Positions 25,100 through 32,830 of a stretch of DNA of 37,405 bases are shown in pieces. Position numbers and translations under genes: made by a program. Under the pieces are notes generated by a model. The model saw nothing but the letters and a program-made list of their open reading frames with translations. It ran no database searches and had not been told where the DNA came from. The DNA is taken from assembly GCF_017814945.1 (NCBI RefSeq), contig NZ_JAGIPX010000072.1, forward strand, positions 1 through 37,405, written 5' to 3'. This DNA comes from Paraburkholderia sp. LEh10. GTDB taxonomy: Bacteria; Pseudomonadota; Gammaproteobacteria; Burkholderiales; Burkholderiaceae. The number at the start of each line of letters is the position of its first letter. Positions within the stretch are counted from its first letter, which is position 1.

Positions 25100-26062
25100 A
25101 TGTGCTACTCGGCTCAAATTGAAGCTGACTATAAACGATTTATCCGGATGTTCGGTGCCACCATTGATATCCGTGAGTTTGCACGACTGTACTGGGAACG
25201 CGCGGAGGGACGGCTAAAGGCAAAGCTTCCAAAGGCTATGGATGACGCTTTCGCGAATCCGCAGAGCGACGCCGAAGCTGAAATCAAGCGGCTTATCGAC
25301 CGCTACAACGCGGACCAGATGAAGACGCTCGAAGAAGAACTTTTCAAGCAACGCGCGAGGTTAATAGCCGCGGAGCGAGCACTGCAGACAAAGACAACGA
25401 AAGCTGCGACTGAGAGTAAGCGAATCGCTGGCGACAAAATCGAAGCGGCGCTTGGGCGAATTGACGACATCAGGCGCACGGAGTTGCTCGCTCGCGATTC
25501 GCGGATTTTCCCCGGGAACTACGCACCTGTGCTCATCCAGGAGAATGGTCAATTGGTGGTCCGGCCGATGCGATACCTATGTCGACTCGAAGGCAAGCCA
25601 GCCAGCTATGATTTCAAGTACCCGGGAACGTACAACGCCCGATTGGACAGTCTAGGAGGTTTCTGGAAGCCTCTGTTCGGTTATTCGCATGGTCTGCTGG
25701 TCGTTGATTCGTTTTATGAGAACGTCAAGAGGTCGAAAATGGAAGGACGCGTCTTGGCGGAAGGGGAGGATGACGAGAACGTCATCTTGCAGTTCACGCC
25801 ACGCGATGGAAGCAGGATGCTGGTCGCCTGCCTGTGGTCGAAATGGACGGCGCCGGGCGAGCCCGACCTATATTCCTTTGCAGCTATCACGGACGAACCG
25901 CCGCCGGAAGTCGCCGATGCGGGACATGACCGCTGCGTTGTTTCTATCAAGCCAGAAAACGAGGCTGCCTGGCTGAACCCAAATTCGCAGGATCTGGCAG
26001 CACAGTACGCAATTCTTGAAGACAAGGTTCGTGCGTACTATGAGCACAAACTTGCTGCTTGA
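25100..26062 (+). CDS. SRAP-family (YedK/HMCES) abasic-site DNA-binding protein with inserted helical region (320 aa)
   Basis: The protein starts MCYSAQ, giving the family's Cys2, which after Met removal forms the DNA-protein crosslink at abasic sites. Other active-site residues are N179 in YNARLDSL, E207 in DSFYENV and H276 in AGHDRC. Spacing from N to E (28 residues) matches YedK, while E to H is longer. The unusual part is a roughly 100-residue insertion after residue 20: acidic and basic helices such as DAEAEIKRLIDRYNADQMKT and LEEELFKQRARLIAAERALQ, likely coiled-coil. YedK-type proteins are normally around 220 residues. Beside an SOS box and a dead imuA, a role in DNA damage protection is likely. 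Confidence 0.8.
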   Translation: MCYSAQIEADYKRFIRMFGATIDIREFARLYWERAEGRLKAKLPKAMDDAFANPQSDAEAEIKRLIDRYNADQMKTLEEELFKQRARLIAAERALQTKTTKAATESKRIAGDKIEAALGRIDDIRRTELLARDSRIFPGNYAPVLIQENGQLVVRPMRYLCRLEGKPASYDFKYPGTYNARLDSLGGFWKPLFGYSHGLLVVDSFYENVKRSKMEGRVLAEGEDDENVILQFTPRDGSRMLVACLWSKWTAPGEPDLYSFAAITDEPPPEVADAGHDRCVVSIKPENEAAWLNPNSQDLAAQYAILEDKVRAYYEHKLAA

Positions 26063-26100
26063 GATTGTTCAGGCAGCGAACTTGCAAAATCGACTCCCCA

Positions 26101-26472
26101 ATGACTGAAACTGTTGACACACCGCGCTTGGAGAAGTGGATTCGCCTGATGGCAGACCATTCTTCGACTGGCATCGGGCTTAGCGATGGAGCTATGGCGG
26201 AGCCAGACGAGTTACCCGTCTCATCGCATTTGCACGCGCGCATCGAGACTTGGAGCGGCTGGTATGAGAACAGCCAGAGCTATATGTTTCCTAATGAAAG
26301 GACGATAGTCTTCGACTACAAATCGTTCTCTCTGGAAGGTTTGGGGATAGCGCGTGCCATCAAGGCGGAGTTGCCCGATTGGACAGTGGTGTATTTCGAT
26401 GAGGCAGCGCGCGAAGAGACACGAGACTCGCCGAAGCGAGTGCGGAACACCTTCGAATACGAAATCAAGTAG
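26101..26472 (+). CDS. Hypothetical protein (123 aa)
   Basis: Reads MTETVDTPRLEKWIRLMADH, then SHLHARIETWSGWYENSQSY, TIVFDYKSFSLEGLGIARAI and PDWTVVYFDEAAREETRD. The FD-x-x-x-F-x-x-EGL-x-x-A-x-x-I-K-x-EL-x-x-x-x-VVYFDE pattern recalls a family of small unassigned proteins sometimes found as immunity-like partners; that link is weak. The start is the ATG at 26101; an in-frame ATG 42 bases upstream, just before the end of the SRAP gene, is possible and would make the genes overlap. Probably co-transcribed with the SRAP gene. Confidence 0.6.
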   Translation: MTETVDTPRLEKWIRLMADHSSTGIGLSDGAMAEPDELPVSSHLHARIETWSGWYENSQSYMFPNERTIVFDYKSFSLEGLGIARAIKAELPDWTVVYFDEAAREETRDSPKRVRNTFEYEIK

Positions 26473-26702
26473 TGTTGGCTGCGACCGCCCTCGCCGCTCA
26501 GTGCACATTTGCGGTCAGGGAATACGTCATGCGATGCTCGCACCTGGAGGCGTGGCCATAGGTTGAATGCCACCAAGAAGCGAGTGCGCAGTTAAGGCGA
26601 TGCCGATTTGAAACGGCTCAAGATGCGATGAAAAAGTATCGCGCCCGCAAAGAGGCGCTGACCATTTAAGTTGTGCCCGTCATAAAACAACGGAAGGCAA
26701 AG

Positions 26703-26907
26703 ATGGCTGAGAGAACAGACTGCAAGTGCATGACCTTGCCGCTTTGATTACGATATCCGAGTTCCGCTGCCCGATGGCGACGTCGAATTGTTCGGCTACT
26801 CGTTTTGTGGCACGAAGTGGCTGCGGCACTTCGTGACGCCCGATGAGTTCAAGCAGCGGTATTGTTCAACTGAAGTAACCGAGGCCGTTCTCCAAGATAT
26901 TGTTTGA
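26703..26907 (+). pseudogene. Small gene with a one-base frameshift
   Basis: ATG at 26703 after GGAAGG reads MAERTDCKCMTLPL and stops at 26745. In the +1 frame the protein continues smoothly: FDYDIRVPLPDGDVELFG, SFCGTKWLRHFVTPDEFKQR and EVTEAVLQDIV to a TGA at 26905. The two parts join at CTTGCCGCTTTGAT if one base is removed. The product would be about 68 residues, of no recognised family. It is either a recently broken gene, a sequencing error, or a translational frameshift. Confidence 0.55.
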
Positions 26908-27004
26908 GAAGAAATGTCTAGGGACAACATATTTGCGACCGGACAGCATTCGTTTGCAAGCCACCAAAGAGCCTCGGTTCGCACGCGCCGCTTCGTCCCG
27001 GTGA

Positions 27005-27016
27005 TAACATTTGTTG
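27005..27016. promoter_or_regulatory. Operator-like palindrome upstream of the rpiR-type gene
   Basis: AACATTTGTT (AACA-N2-TGTT) lies 25 bases before the rpiR-type start. The same AACA-N2-TGTT core is found in the aminotransferase promoter (27,960), which suggests a common regulator, most likely RpiR itself. Confidence 0.6.
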
Positions 27017-27040
27017 TCATCTTCCCGCCCGGTACACCAC

Positions 27041-27901
27041 ATGCCCGACAACTTCGACGAGCTCGCCGCCATGATCCGCGCGCGCTTCCCGGAACTCAGC
27101 CCGCAGTTCCAGATGGGCGCGGCGTTTCTGCTCGATCATCCCGATGAGGTCGCCGTCTCTTCGATGCGCAAGGTCGCCGAGCGCGCGCAGGTGCAGCCCG
27201 CGTCGCTCGTGCGGCTGTCGCAGCAACTGGGCTTCCCGGGCTGGAACGAGTTGCGCGACCTGTTCGTCGCGCGCGTGCGCACGCGTCCCGAGCCGCTGAC
27301 GAGCCGCGCCCGCTCGCTCGTCAAGGGCCACGCGAAAGATGCGCTTGCGCACGATCTGCTCGTCGCGCACCAGCACAACCTCGAAGTAACCACCGCGCAC
27401 AATGCGCGCGTCACGGTCGAGGCGGCGAAGCTCTTGCGACGCGCCGCGCATGTGCATGTGGCCGGGTTCCGCTCGTGTTATCCCGTTGCGTTCGGCCTTG
27501 TCTATGGATACCGGCTGTTTCGCTCGTCCGTTTCGCTGCTGACGGGCGAAGCGGGCACGCTCGAAATGCAGCTGCGCGGCATCGGGCGCGACAGCGCAAC
27601 CGTCGTCGTCAGCTTCGCGCCGTATTCCGTCGAAGCCGCGCGCGTCGCCGAAGCCGCGCTGGAAAAGGGCAGCAAGCTGATCGCGATCACCGACAGCGCC
27701 GTGTCGCCCATCGCGCTGAACGCGGACAAGGTGCTGATCTTTTCACACGAAAGCCCGTCGTTTTTCCCGTCCCTCGTGGCGGCGACGGCGATTGCAGAAT
27801 CGCTGGTCGCGCATCTGCTCGCGCTCGAAGGCACGGATGCCGTTCAGCAGCTCGAACTCGCCGAGCAGTCGCTGCACGCGAAGGGCGCCTACGTGCCCTG
27901 A
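27041..27901 (+). CDS. RpiR/MurR-family transcriptional regulator with SIS domain (286 aa)
   Basis: The N-terminal 80 residues carry an RpiR-type HTH: FLLDHPDEVAVSSMRKVAER and VQPASLVRLSQQLGFPGWNE. Residues 120-260 form a SIS (sugar isomerase) domain: AAHVHVAGFRSCYPVAFGLV, IGRDSATVVVSFAPYSVEAA and KLIAITDSAVSPIALNADKV. Such SIS domains normally sense sugar phosphates, but RpiR proteins next to amino-acid genes sense other ligands. The start at 27041 is the Met of MPDNFDEL; upstream in-frame sequence is operator DNA. It precedes, in the same direction, the aminotransferase operon and probably controls it and itself. Confidence 0.9.
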   Translation: MPDNFDELAAMIRARFPELSPQFQMGAAFLLDHPDEVAVSSMRKVAERAQVQPASLVRLSQQLGFPGWNELRDLFVARVRTRPEPLTSRARSLVKGHAKDALAHDLLVAHQHNLEVTTAHNARVTVEAAKLLRRAAHVHVAGFRSCYPVAFGLVYGYRLFRSSVSLLTGEAGTLEMQLRGIGRDSATVVVSFAPYSVEAARVAEAALEKGSKLIAITDSAVSPIALNADKVLIFSHESPSFFPSLVAATAIAESLVAHLLALEGTDAVQQLELAEQSLHAKGAYVP

Positions 27902-27955
27902 GCGGACGGCCGGCGCGACGAACCCGCGACAACGGTTGGGCGAACTGCATCGTCA

Positions 27956-27985
27956 TTGACAACATATGTTGCAATGAATTATAAA
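27956..27985 (+). promoter_or_regulatory. Sigma-70 promoter with overlapping operator for the aminotransferase operon
   Basis: A perfect -35 TTGACA (27,956-27,961) is followed after 17-18 bases by TTATAA/TATAAA as -10. The palindrome CAACATATGTTG (27,960-27,971) begins inside the -35 and fills the spacer, so a bound regulator would block RNA polymerase. It shares its core with the site at 27,005. Confidence 0.75.
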
Positions 27986-28086
27986 TACGCATCGCGTGTT
28001 GATTGGCGTTCGAAACCTTTCTCGCCCGCTTGGCGGCGGCTCGATAGCCACGCCGCCACCCGTTTACGCTCGCTCAAGGAAAGCGC

Positions 28087-29424
28087 ATGACTACCGTATT
28101 CCACCGCATGCCAAAGCAGACGTTGCCCGTCGCCGTGAAAGGCGAGGGCATCGAGATCATCGATTCGACGGGCAAGCGTTACATCGACGCCTCGGGCGGC
28201 GCGGCCGTCTCGTGCCTCGGCCACAGCAACCAGCGCGTGATCGACGCGATCAAGCGCCAGGCGCAGGAACTGCCGTACGCGCACACATCGTTCTTCACGA
28301 CGCAGCCCGCCGAGGAACTCGCGAGCTATCTCGTCGAACACGCGCCACGGGGGCTCGGACACGTGTATTTCGTGTCGGGCGGCTCGGAGGCGATCGAGGC
28401 GGCGCTTAAGCTCGCACGCCAGTACTTCGTCGAGGTGGGCGAGCCGCAGCGTCGGCATATCATCGCGCGCCGTCAGAGCTATCACGGCAACACGCTCGGC
28501 GCGCTCGCGATCGGCGGCAACGCATGGCGGCGCGAGCCTTTCCTGCCGCTGCTGATCGACGCGCATCACGTGAGCCCGTGCTACGCGTATCGCGAGCAGC
28601 GCGCGGACGAAACGCAAGAGCAGTTCGCGCAGCGGCTTGCCGATGAACTCGAACAGAAGATTCTCGAACTCGGGCCCGACACCGTCGCGGCATTCGTCGC
28701 GGAAACGGTGGTCGGCGCGACGGCGGGTGCGGTGCCGCCCGTGCGCGAGTATTTCCGCAAGATCCGCGCGGTCTGCGACCGCTACGGCGTGCTGCTGATC
28801 CTCGATGAAATCATGTCCGGCATGGGCCGCACAGGCTATCTGTTCGCGTGCGAAGAGGACGGCATCGCCCCCGACCTGCTGACCATCGCGAAGGGTCTCG
28901 GCGCGGGCTATCAGCCCATCGGCGCAACGCTCGTGAGCGACAGGATCTATCAGGCGATTACGGGAGGCTCGGGCTTTTTCCAGCACGGTCACACGTACAT
29001 CGGCCACGCGACGGCCTGCGCCGCCGCGCTCGAAGTGCAGCGCGTGATCGCCGACGAGCATCTGCTCGACAACGTGAAGGCGCGCGGCGAGCAGTTGCGT
29101 GCGCTGCTGCGCGAGCACTACGCGCAGCATCCGCATATCGGCGATGTGCGCGGCCGGGGGCTCTTCGTCGGTGTCGAGCTGGTGAAGGACCGCGCGACCA
29201 AAACCCCGTTCGACGCGAAACTGAAGCTGCACGCCGCGATCAAGCGCGAGGCGTTCCAGCGTGGGCTGATGGTGTATCCGATGGGCGGCACCGTCGACGG
29301 CAAGATCGGCGATCACGTGCTGCTCGCGCCGCCGTTCATCTGCACGCCGCGCGATATCGAGCAGATCGTCAGCCGTCTGACGGATGCGACGCAAGCCGCG
29401 CTTGCGGCGACGGGCGCGGCCTGA
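28087..29424 (+). CDS. Class III PLP-dependent aminotransferase (445 aa)
   Basis: Full-length member of the class III (omega) aminotransferase family. Visible are the PLP phosphate loop GGSEAIEAALKLARQY (about 98-113), YHGNT (132-136), the LILDEIMSGMGRTG segment with D240 contacting the pyridine nitrogen, and the catalytic Lys269 in LTIAKGLGAGYQPIGA. The family includes enzymes for 4-aminobutyrate, beta-alanine, ornithine and similar amines; the exact substrate is not given by the sequence. It is first of a two-gene operon controlled by the promoter and operator at 27,956, and closely follows the RpiR gene. Confidence 0.9.
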   Translation: MTTVFHRMPKQTLPVAVKGEGIEIIDSTGKRYIDASGGAAVSCLGHSNQRVIDAIKRQAQELPYAHTSFFTTQPAEELASYLVEHAPRGLGHVYFVSGGSEAIEAALKLARQYFVEVGEPQRRHIIARRQSYHGNTLGALAIGGNAWRREPFLPLLIDAHHVSPCYAYREQRADETQEQFAQRLADELEQKILELGPDTVAAFVAETVVGATAGAVPPVREYFRKIRAVCDRYGVLLILDEIMSGMGRTGYLFACEEDGIAPDLLTIAKGLGAGYQPIGATLVSDRIYQAITGGSGFFQHGHTYIGHATACAAALEVQRVIADEHLLDNVKARGEQLRALLREHYAQHPHIGDVRGRGLFVGVELVKDRATKTPFDAKLKLHAAIKREAFQRGLMVYPMGGTVDGKIGDHVLLAPPFICTPRDIEQIVSRLTDATQAALAATGAA

Positions 29425-29456
29425 GTGGCCTTGAACCCATAGCCGAAGAGATTCCG

Positions 29457-30011
29457 ATGACCAACCGCCTGCCACCCTTCGACGCCACTCAGGCAACGCC
29501 CGACCAGAAAGCCGTGCTCGACGAAATCCTGTCCGGCCCGCGCGGCAATCTGAACGGGCCGTTCCTCGGCTGGATCCATAGCCCCGAACTCGCGCAGCAT
29601 GCGCAGCGCCTCGGCGCGTTCTGCCGGTACAAGACGGGCTTGCCGCTGCGGCTGTCGGAACTGGCGATTCTCGTCACGGCATCGCGCTGGCAGGCACAGG
29701 CCGAGTGGTTCATCCACTATCCGATCGCGATCGATGCAGGCGTGCGCGCCGACGATGCCGAGGCGATCCGGCAAGGCCGCGAGCCTTCGTTCGCGGATGC
29801 CGACGACGCGCTGATCTACGCGTTCGCCACCGAGTTGTACGATGCGAAACGCGTGTCGGACGCGACCTATGCGAAGACGGTCGAGCGCTTCGGCTATCAG
29901 GTGACGATTAATCTCGTCGGCCTGCTCGGCTATTACGCGCTGGTTGCAATGACGCTGAACGTGTTTGGCATGCGCGCACAAGGGCAGGACTCGCTGCCGT
30001 TCGTCGAGTAA
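29457..30011 (+). CDS. Carboxymuconolactone decarboxylase family protein (184 aa)
   Basis: All-alpha protein with the CMD/AhpD-like core: GPFLGWIHSPELAQHAQRLG, TGLPLRLSELAILVTASRWQ, AQAEWFIHYPIAIDAG and a C-terminal GYQVTINLVGLLGYYALVAM. The Glu and His of the active region (E-W-x-x-H) are present; the two-Cys CxxC motif of AhpD is absent, which argues for the decarboxylase-like branch. The start ATG follows GAAGAG. It is separated from the aminotransferase by only 32 bases and ends at a strong terminator, so the two form one operon. Confidence 0.85.
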   Translation: MTNRLPPFDATQATPDQKAVLDEILSGPRGNLNGPFLGWIHSPELAQHAQRLGAFCRYKTGLPLRLSELAILVTASRWQAQAEWFIHYPIAIDAGVRADDAEAIRQGREPSFADADDALIYAFATELYDAKRVSDATYAKTVERFGYQVTINLVGLLGYYALVAMTLNVFGMRAQGQDSLPFVE

Positions 30012-30039
30012 GGATCGCCTTCAACGCGACAAACGAAAC

Positions 30040-30074
30040 AAGGCCCGGCTGACATCGAAGTCAGCCGGGCCTTT
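30040..30074 (+). terminator. Rho-independent terminator of the aminotransferase operon
   Basis: A 13-bp perfect stem (AGGCCCGGCTGAC with GTCAGCCGGGCCT) and a 6-base loop, followed by a short T-run. It lies about 30 bases after the stop of the CMD-family gene. Confidence 0.85.
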
Positions 30075-30135
30075 ATCTATTCGCGTGCGGCGTGTTGGTT
30101 CTGGGTAGTGCGCCGCTTCAGGAGACGGCCCTCGA

Positions 30136-30200
30136 TTGGCGCATCCGGTTGGCGCGCTCAGTTGGCGCGCTCAGTTGGCGCGCTTAGTTGGCAAGATCAG
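30136..30200. repeat. 13-bp tandem repeat, five units
   Basis: Units of TTGGCGCGCTCAG: the two central copies are perfect and three flanking copies diverge (TTGGCGCATCCGG, TTGGCGCGCTTAG, TTGGCAAGATCAG). The array touches the 3' end of the DUF4148 gene and includes its stop codon. Confidence 0.85.
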
Positions 30201-30490
30201 TTGCCGCGGAACGTCGAGAAAATGCGTTGCTCGATGCTCGGACGCGAGCCCGATTGCGACGAGCCAGCCGACACGCCGCCGACTTCCGTCGCCAGCGACC
30301 TGGAGCCGAATTCCGGCGTGGCCTTCGGATACGTGACGTCGTTCTGGTCGAGCGTGCCGTTTTGCTGCGCAGAAACCAGCTCGGCGCGAACCTCCGCGCG
30401 CGTGACGGGGCCGTTGGCTTGCTGCGCGAACGACAAAGCGGGAACGATCAGAGCGGATGCGACGACAACTGCGGAAAGAAGCGACTTCAT
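30197..30490 (-). CDS. Exported DUF4148 protein (97 aa)
   Basis: A signal peptide (MKSLLSAVVVASALIVPALS, cleavage after FAQ) is followed by the DUF4148 core GPVTRAEVRAELVSAQQNG, then DQNDVTYPKATPEFGSRS. DUF4148 proteins are small periplasmic proteins, very common and highly multiplied in Burkholderia, of unknown function. The ATG has GGAGGT at 6 bases. Its C-terminus runs into the 13-bp repeat array. Confidence 0.85.
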   Translation of the reverse strand: MKSLLSAVVVASALIVPALSFAQQANGPVTRAEVRAELVSAQQNGTLDQNDVTYPKATPEFGSRSLATEVGGVSAGSSQSGSRPSIEQRIFSTFRGN

Positions 30491-30875
30491 GGTGACCTCC
30501 GGATACATATGATTGATCGGTCCGGTCTGAACGGATGTCCGAACCGTTGAGCGCAGTGTATTTCCGGAAGGGGTGATGAAAAAAGCGGCGCTTCGGAGAA
30601 AGATTCTTGCGTCGACTGAAATAATCGCCGGCGCGCGAGGCTTCACGGCACCGGCACCGATAACCGCCTATGATGAAGTTTCCGTCCACGCACAACGCCC
30701 ATTCGATCGGCACGACACACGGGACGGGTGCTTCAGGCCGCGGAACGCGGGCGAGACGGACGCGGCGGGCATCGTAGTCGGCAACGCAGCAGCACGAACC
30801 GGCATGGGACGGGATGATGGCAAAAGCGCCCACTCCCGTCGACATGCCTACCTCTGGTCCACACAGGAGAGTCTA
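30491..30875. other. Divergent intergenic region
   Basis: Carries the promoters of the DUF4148 and OsmC genes. Open frames on both strands here have no protein-like sequence. Confidence 0.4.
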
Positions 30876-31301
30876 ATGAAGCGCAAGGCATCAGCAATCT
30901 GGCAGGGTGGTCTGCAGGACGGCAAGGGCTCGATCTCCACCGATAGCGGCGTACTCAAGGACACGCAGTATTCATTCTCGACGCGCTTCGAAAACGGCAT
31001 CGGCACGAACCCCGAAGAACTGATTGCGGCGGCACACGCGGGATGCTTTTCGATGGCGTTGTCGGCGGAACTCGGCAAGGCGAACATCAAGCCCGAGCGC
31101 ATCGCGACCACGGCCACCGTCACGCTCGACAAGGACGGCGGCGGCTTCGCGGTGACTGCGTCGCATCTGGATGTCGTCGTGAAGATTCCGGGCGGCGACA
31201 AGGCCGCGTTCGACAAGGCTGCCGCCGACGCCAAAGCCGGTTGCCCGATTTCGAAGGTATTGAACGCGACGATCACAATGGACGCGAAGCTCGAAACCTG
31301 A
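30876..31301 (+). CDS. osmC: OsmC-family peroxiredoxin (141 aa)
   Basis: Matches OsmC in full: KASAIWQGGLQDGKGSISTD, GTNPEELIAAAHAGCFSMAL with C57, and the second Cys (C123) in KAGCPISKVLNATITM. The two Cys and nearby Arg/Glu reduce organic hydroperoxides in the cytoplasm using reduced lipoamide or similar thiols. Length and spacing are normal. CAGGAGAG precedes the ATG at 30876. It is monocistronic as far as can be seen. Confidence 0.85.
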   Translation: MKRKASAIWQGGLQDGKGSISTDSGVLKDTQYSFSTRFENGIGTNPEELIAAAHAGCFSMALSAELGKANIKPERIATTATVTLDKDGGGFAVTASHLDVVVKIPGGDKAAFDKAAADAKAGCPISKVLNATITMDAKLET

Positions 31302-31445
31302 GCGCGCATTGCCGGCGAGCGGCGCGCAACGGATACGCCGTTATCTGCGGACGCTTGCGCGCCATGTCCGCTCGCTGTTTTCCCTCCTTTTTGGGCGAGC
31401 CAGCCAGGTTCGCCGGGTTTGCATGCAACTCTCGACGGGGCGGCC

Positions 31446-32282
31446 ATGACATCACAAGCAGAAAAGGCAAAGGCGTTTCGCGCGCTTCATGAGGCGAGTG
31501 TTCCGTTCGTGATTCCCAATCCGTGGGACATCGGCTCGGCGCGTCTGCTCGAAGCGCTCGGCTTCCAGGCGCTCGCGACGACGAGCGCGGGCTATGCGTT
31601 CTCGCGCGGCGTGCCGGACAGCGCAGTCGGCCGCGAGCAGATGATCCGGCATCTCGCCGAGCTTGCGCCCACGACAAATCTGCCCGTCAGCGCGGACCTC
31701 GAGAACGGCTTCGGCGATGCGCCGGAGGACGCCGCCGAAACGATCCGTCAGGCGGCAGCGGCGGGCGCCGTCGGCGGTTCGATCGAGGACGCGACGGGCC
31801 GCGCCGACGATCCCATCTACCCGCACGATCTCGCCGTCGAACGCGTACGCGCGGCAGCGCAAGCAGCGCGCGCGTTGCCGTTTCCGTTCACGCTCACGGC
31901 GCGCGCGGAGAACTATCTGGTGGGCCGTGCCGACCTCGCCGACACGATTCGACGCCTGCAGGCGTTCCAGGAGGCAGGCGCCGACGTGCTCTACGCGCCC
32001 GCGCTGAGAACGCGCGAGGACATTGCCGCCGTCGTCTCGTCCGTCGATCGGCCCGTCAACGTGTTGATGGGGATGGCGGGCATGCCTTATTCCATCGACG
32101 ATCTCGCGCAGATGGGCGTGAAGCGGATCAGTGTCGGCGGGGCGCTCGCGCGCGCGGCGCTGGGCGCGTTGCTGCGCGCAGCGCGAGAAATGCGTGAACA
32201 CGGCACATTCACTTACGCGAACGATGCCGCCACGACCAAAGAGATTACCGATCTGTTCGCCGCCGTGCGCAAGCCCGACTGA
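31446..32282 (+). CDS. Isocitrate lyase/PEP mutase family enzyme (278 aa)
   Basis: A TIM-barrel enzyme of the ICL/PEPM superfamily: FVIPNPWDIGSARLLEALGF, ATTSAGYAFSRG, the metal-binding VSADLENGFGDAP (D84), GGSIEDATGR (E114/D115), LTARAENYLVGR, and NVLMGMAGMPYSIDDLAQMG. The isocitrate-lyase KKCGH motif is absent, so it is a small oxaloacetate decarboxylase, methylisocitrate-lyase-like or 2,3-dimethylmalate-lyase-like enzyme acting on an alpha-keto or hydroxy acid. The start ATG at 31446 is the first Met followed by family sequence; its ribosome binding site is weak. It has no close operon partner. Confidence 0.85.
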   Translation: MTSQAEKAKAFRALHEASVPFVIPNPWDIGSARLLEALGFQALATTSAGYAFSRGVPDSAVGREQMIRHLAELAPTTNLPVSADLENGFGDAPEDAAETIRQAAAAGAVGGSIEDATGRADDPIYPHDLAVERVRAAAQAARALPFPFTLTARAENYLVGRADLADTIRRLQAFQEAGADVLYAPALRTREDIAAVVSSVDRPVNVLMGMAGMPYSIDDLAQMGVKRISVGGALARAALGALLRAAREMREHGTFTYANDAATTKEITDLFAAVRKPD

Positions 32283-32830
32283 CGAGAAGATCGTCCGGCG
32301 CGAATGGGTGTCGGTTGATCAATTAACTGGAAAACGAGCGCTATTACGCCGTGATAATTTGCGGGGCGACGATTCGTTCGATTCATAAGAACGGTCTAAG
32401 TCTTTGCTGTGCGGATGAAACTTTCGGTATTAACGGTTCACGCTCAAGCCAGGCGACCGTCGAACGTTGAGTGAATCGCGGCGACGCGCAGCATTGGCAC
32501 GATTCGGCATTGGCCGACACCTGAGCGCTCCTTACCCGTCAAGCCACGGCGCCAGTAATCATGCGCACCCATCATGGCGCGCATCAGCCGCATCGCCAAA
32601 CTCCGCGGTCTCCTCCCTGGAGGTTTGTTCAACGCCTGCCCTCATGCGCCTGAGCGATGCAGCCAAAGGCAGGCATCAAACAAACCTGAACAGGTTCGAC
32701 CCTTCGCGAGTGAAATTCCAGTGGCCGCCCGTGCCTGTTGAATCAATCCGTCGATGCAATCGTTTGATGGAATCTTTCAACCGGTCGCAATTCTCAACAG
32801 CGGACGTTCAACCGGCTGTGAATCACGTGA
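32283..32830. other. Non-coding gap between convergent genes
   Basis: About 550 bases, AT-rich at its start. No gene was recognised and no classic terminator was seen. TTCAACCGG occurs twice (near 32,777 and 32,807). Confidence 0.4.

Noticed and set aside
27979..29496. A 505-residue open frame on the minus strand
   Set aside because: It is antisense to the aminotransferase, rich in Arg, His and Leu and without domains. Long antisense frames are expected opposite high-GC genes.
28848..30011. A long plus-strand frame of 387 residues whose second half is the CMD-family protein
   Set aside because: The first half is an Arg/Ala-rich shadow of the aminotransferase. The real start at 29,457 has its own ribosome binding site.
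31452..32201. A 249-residue minus-strand frame
   Set aside because: It is antisense to the PEP-mutase-like gene and has no recognisable protein sequence.
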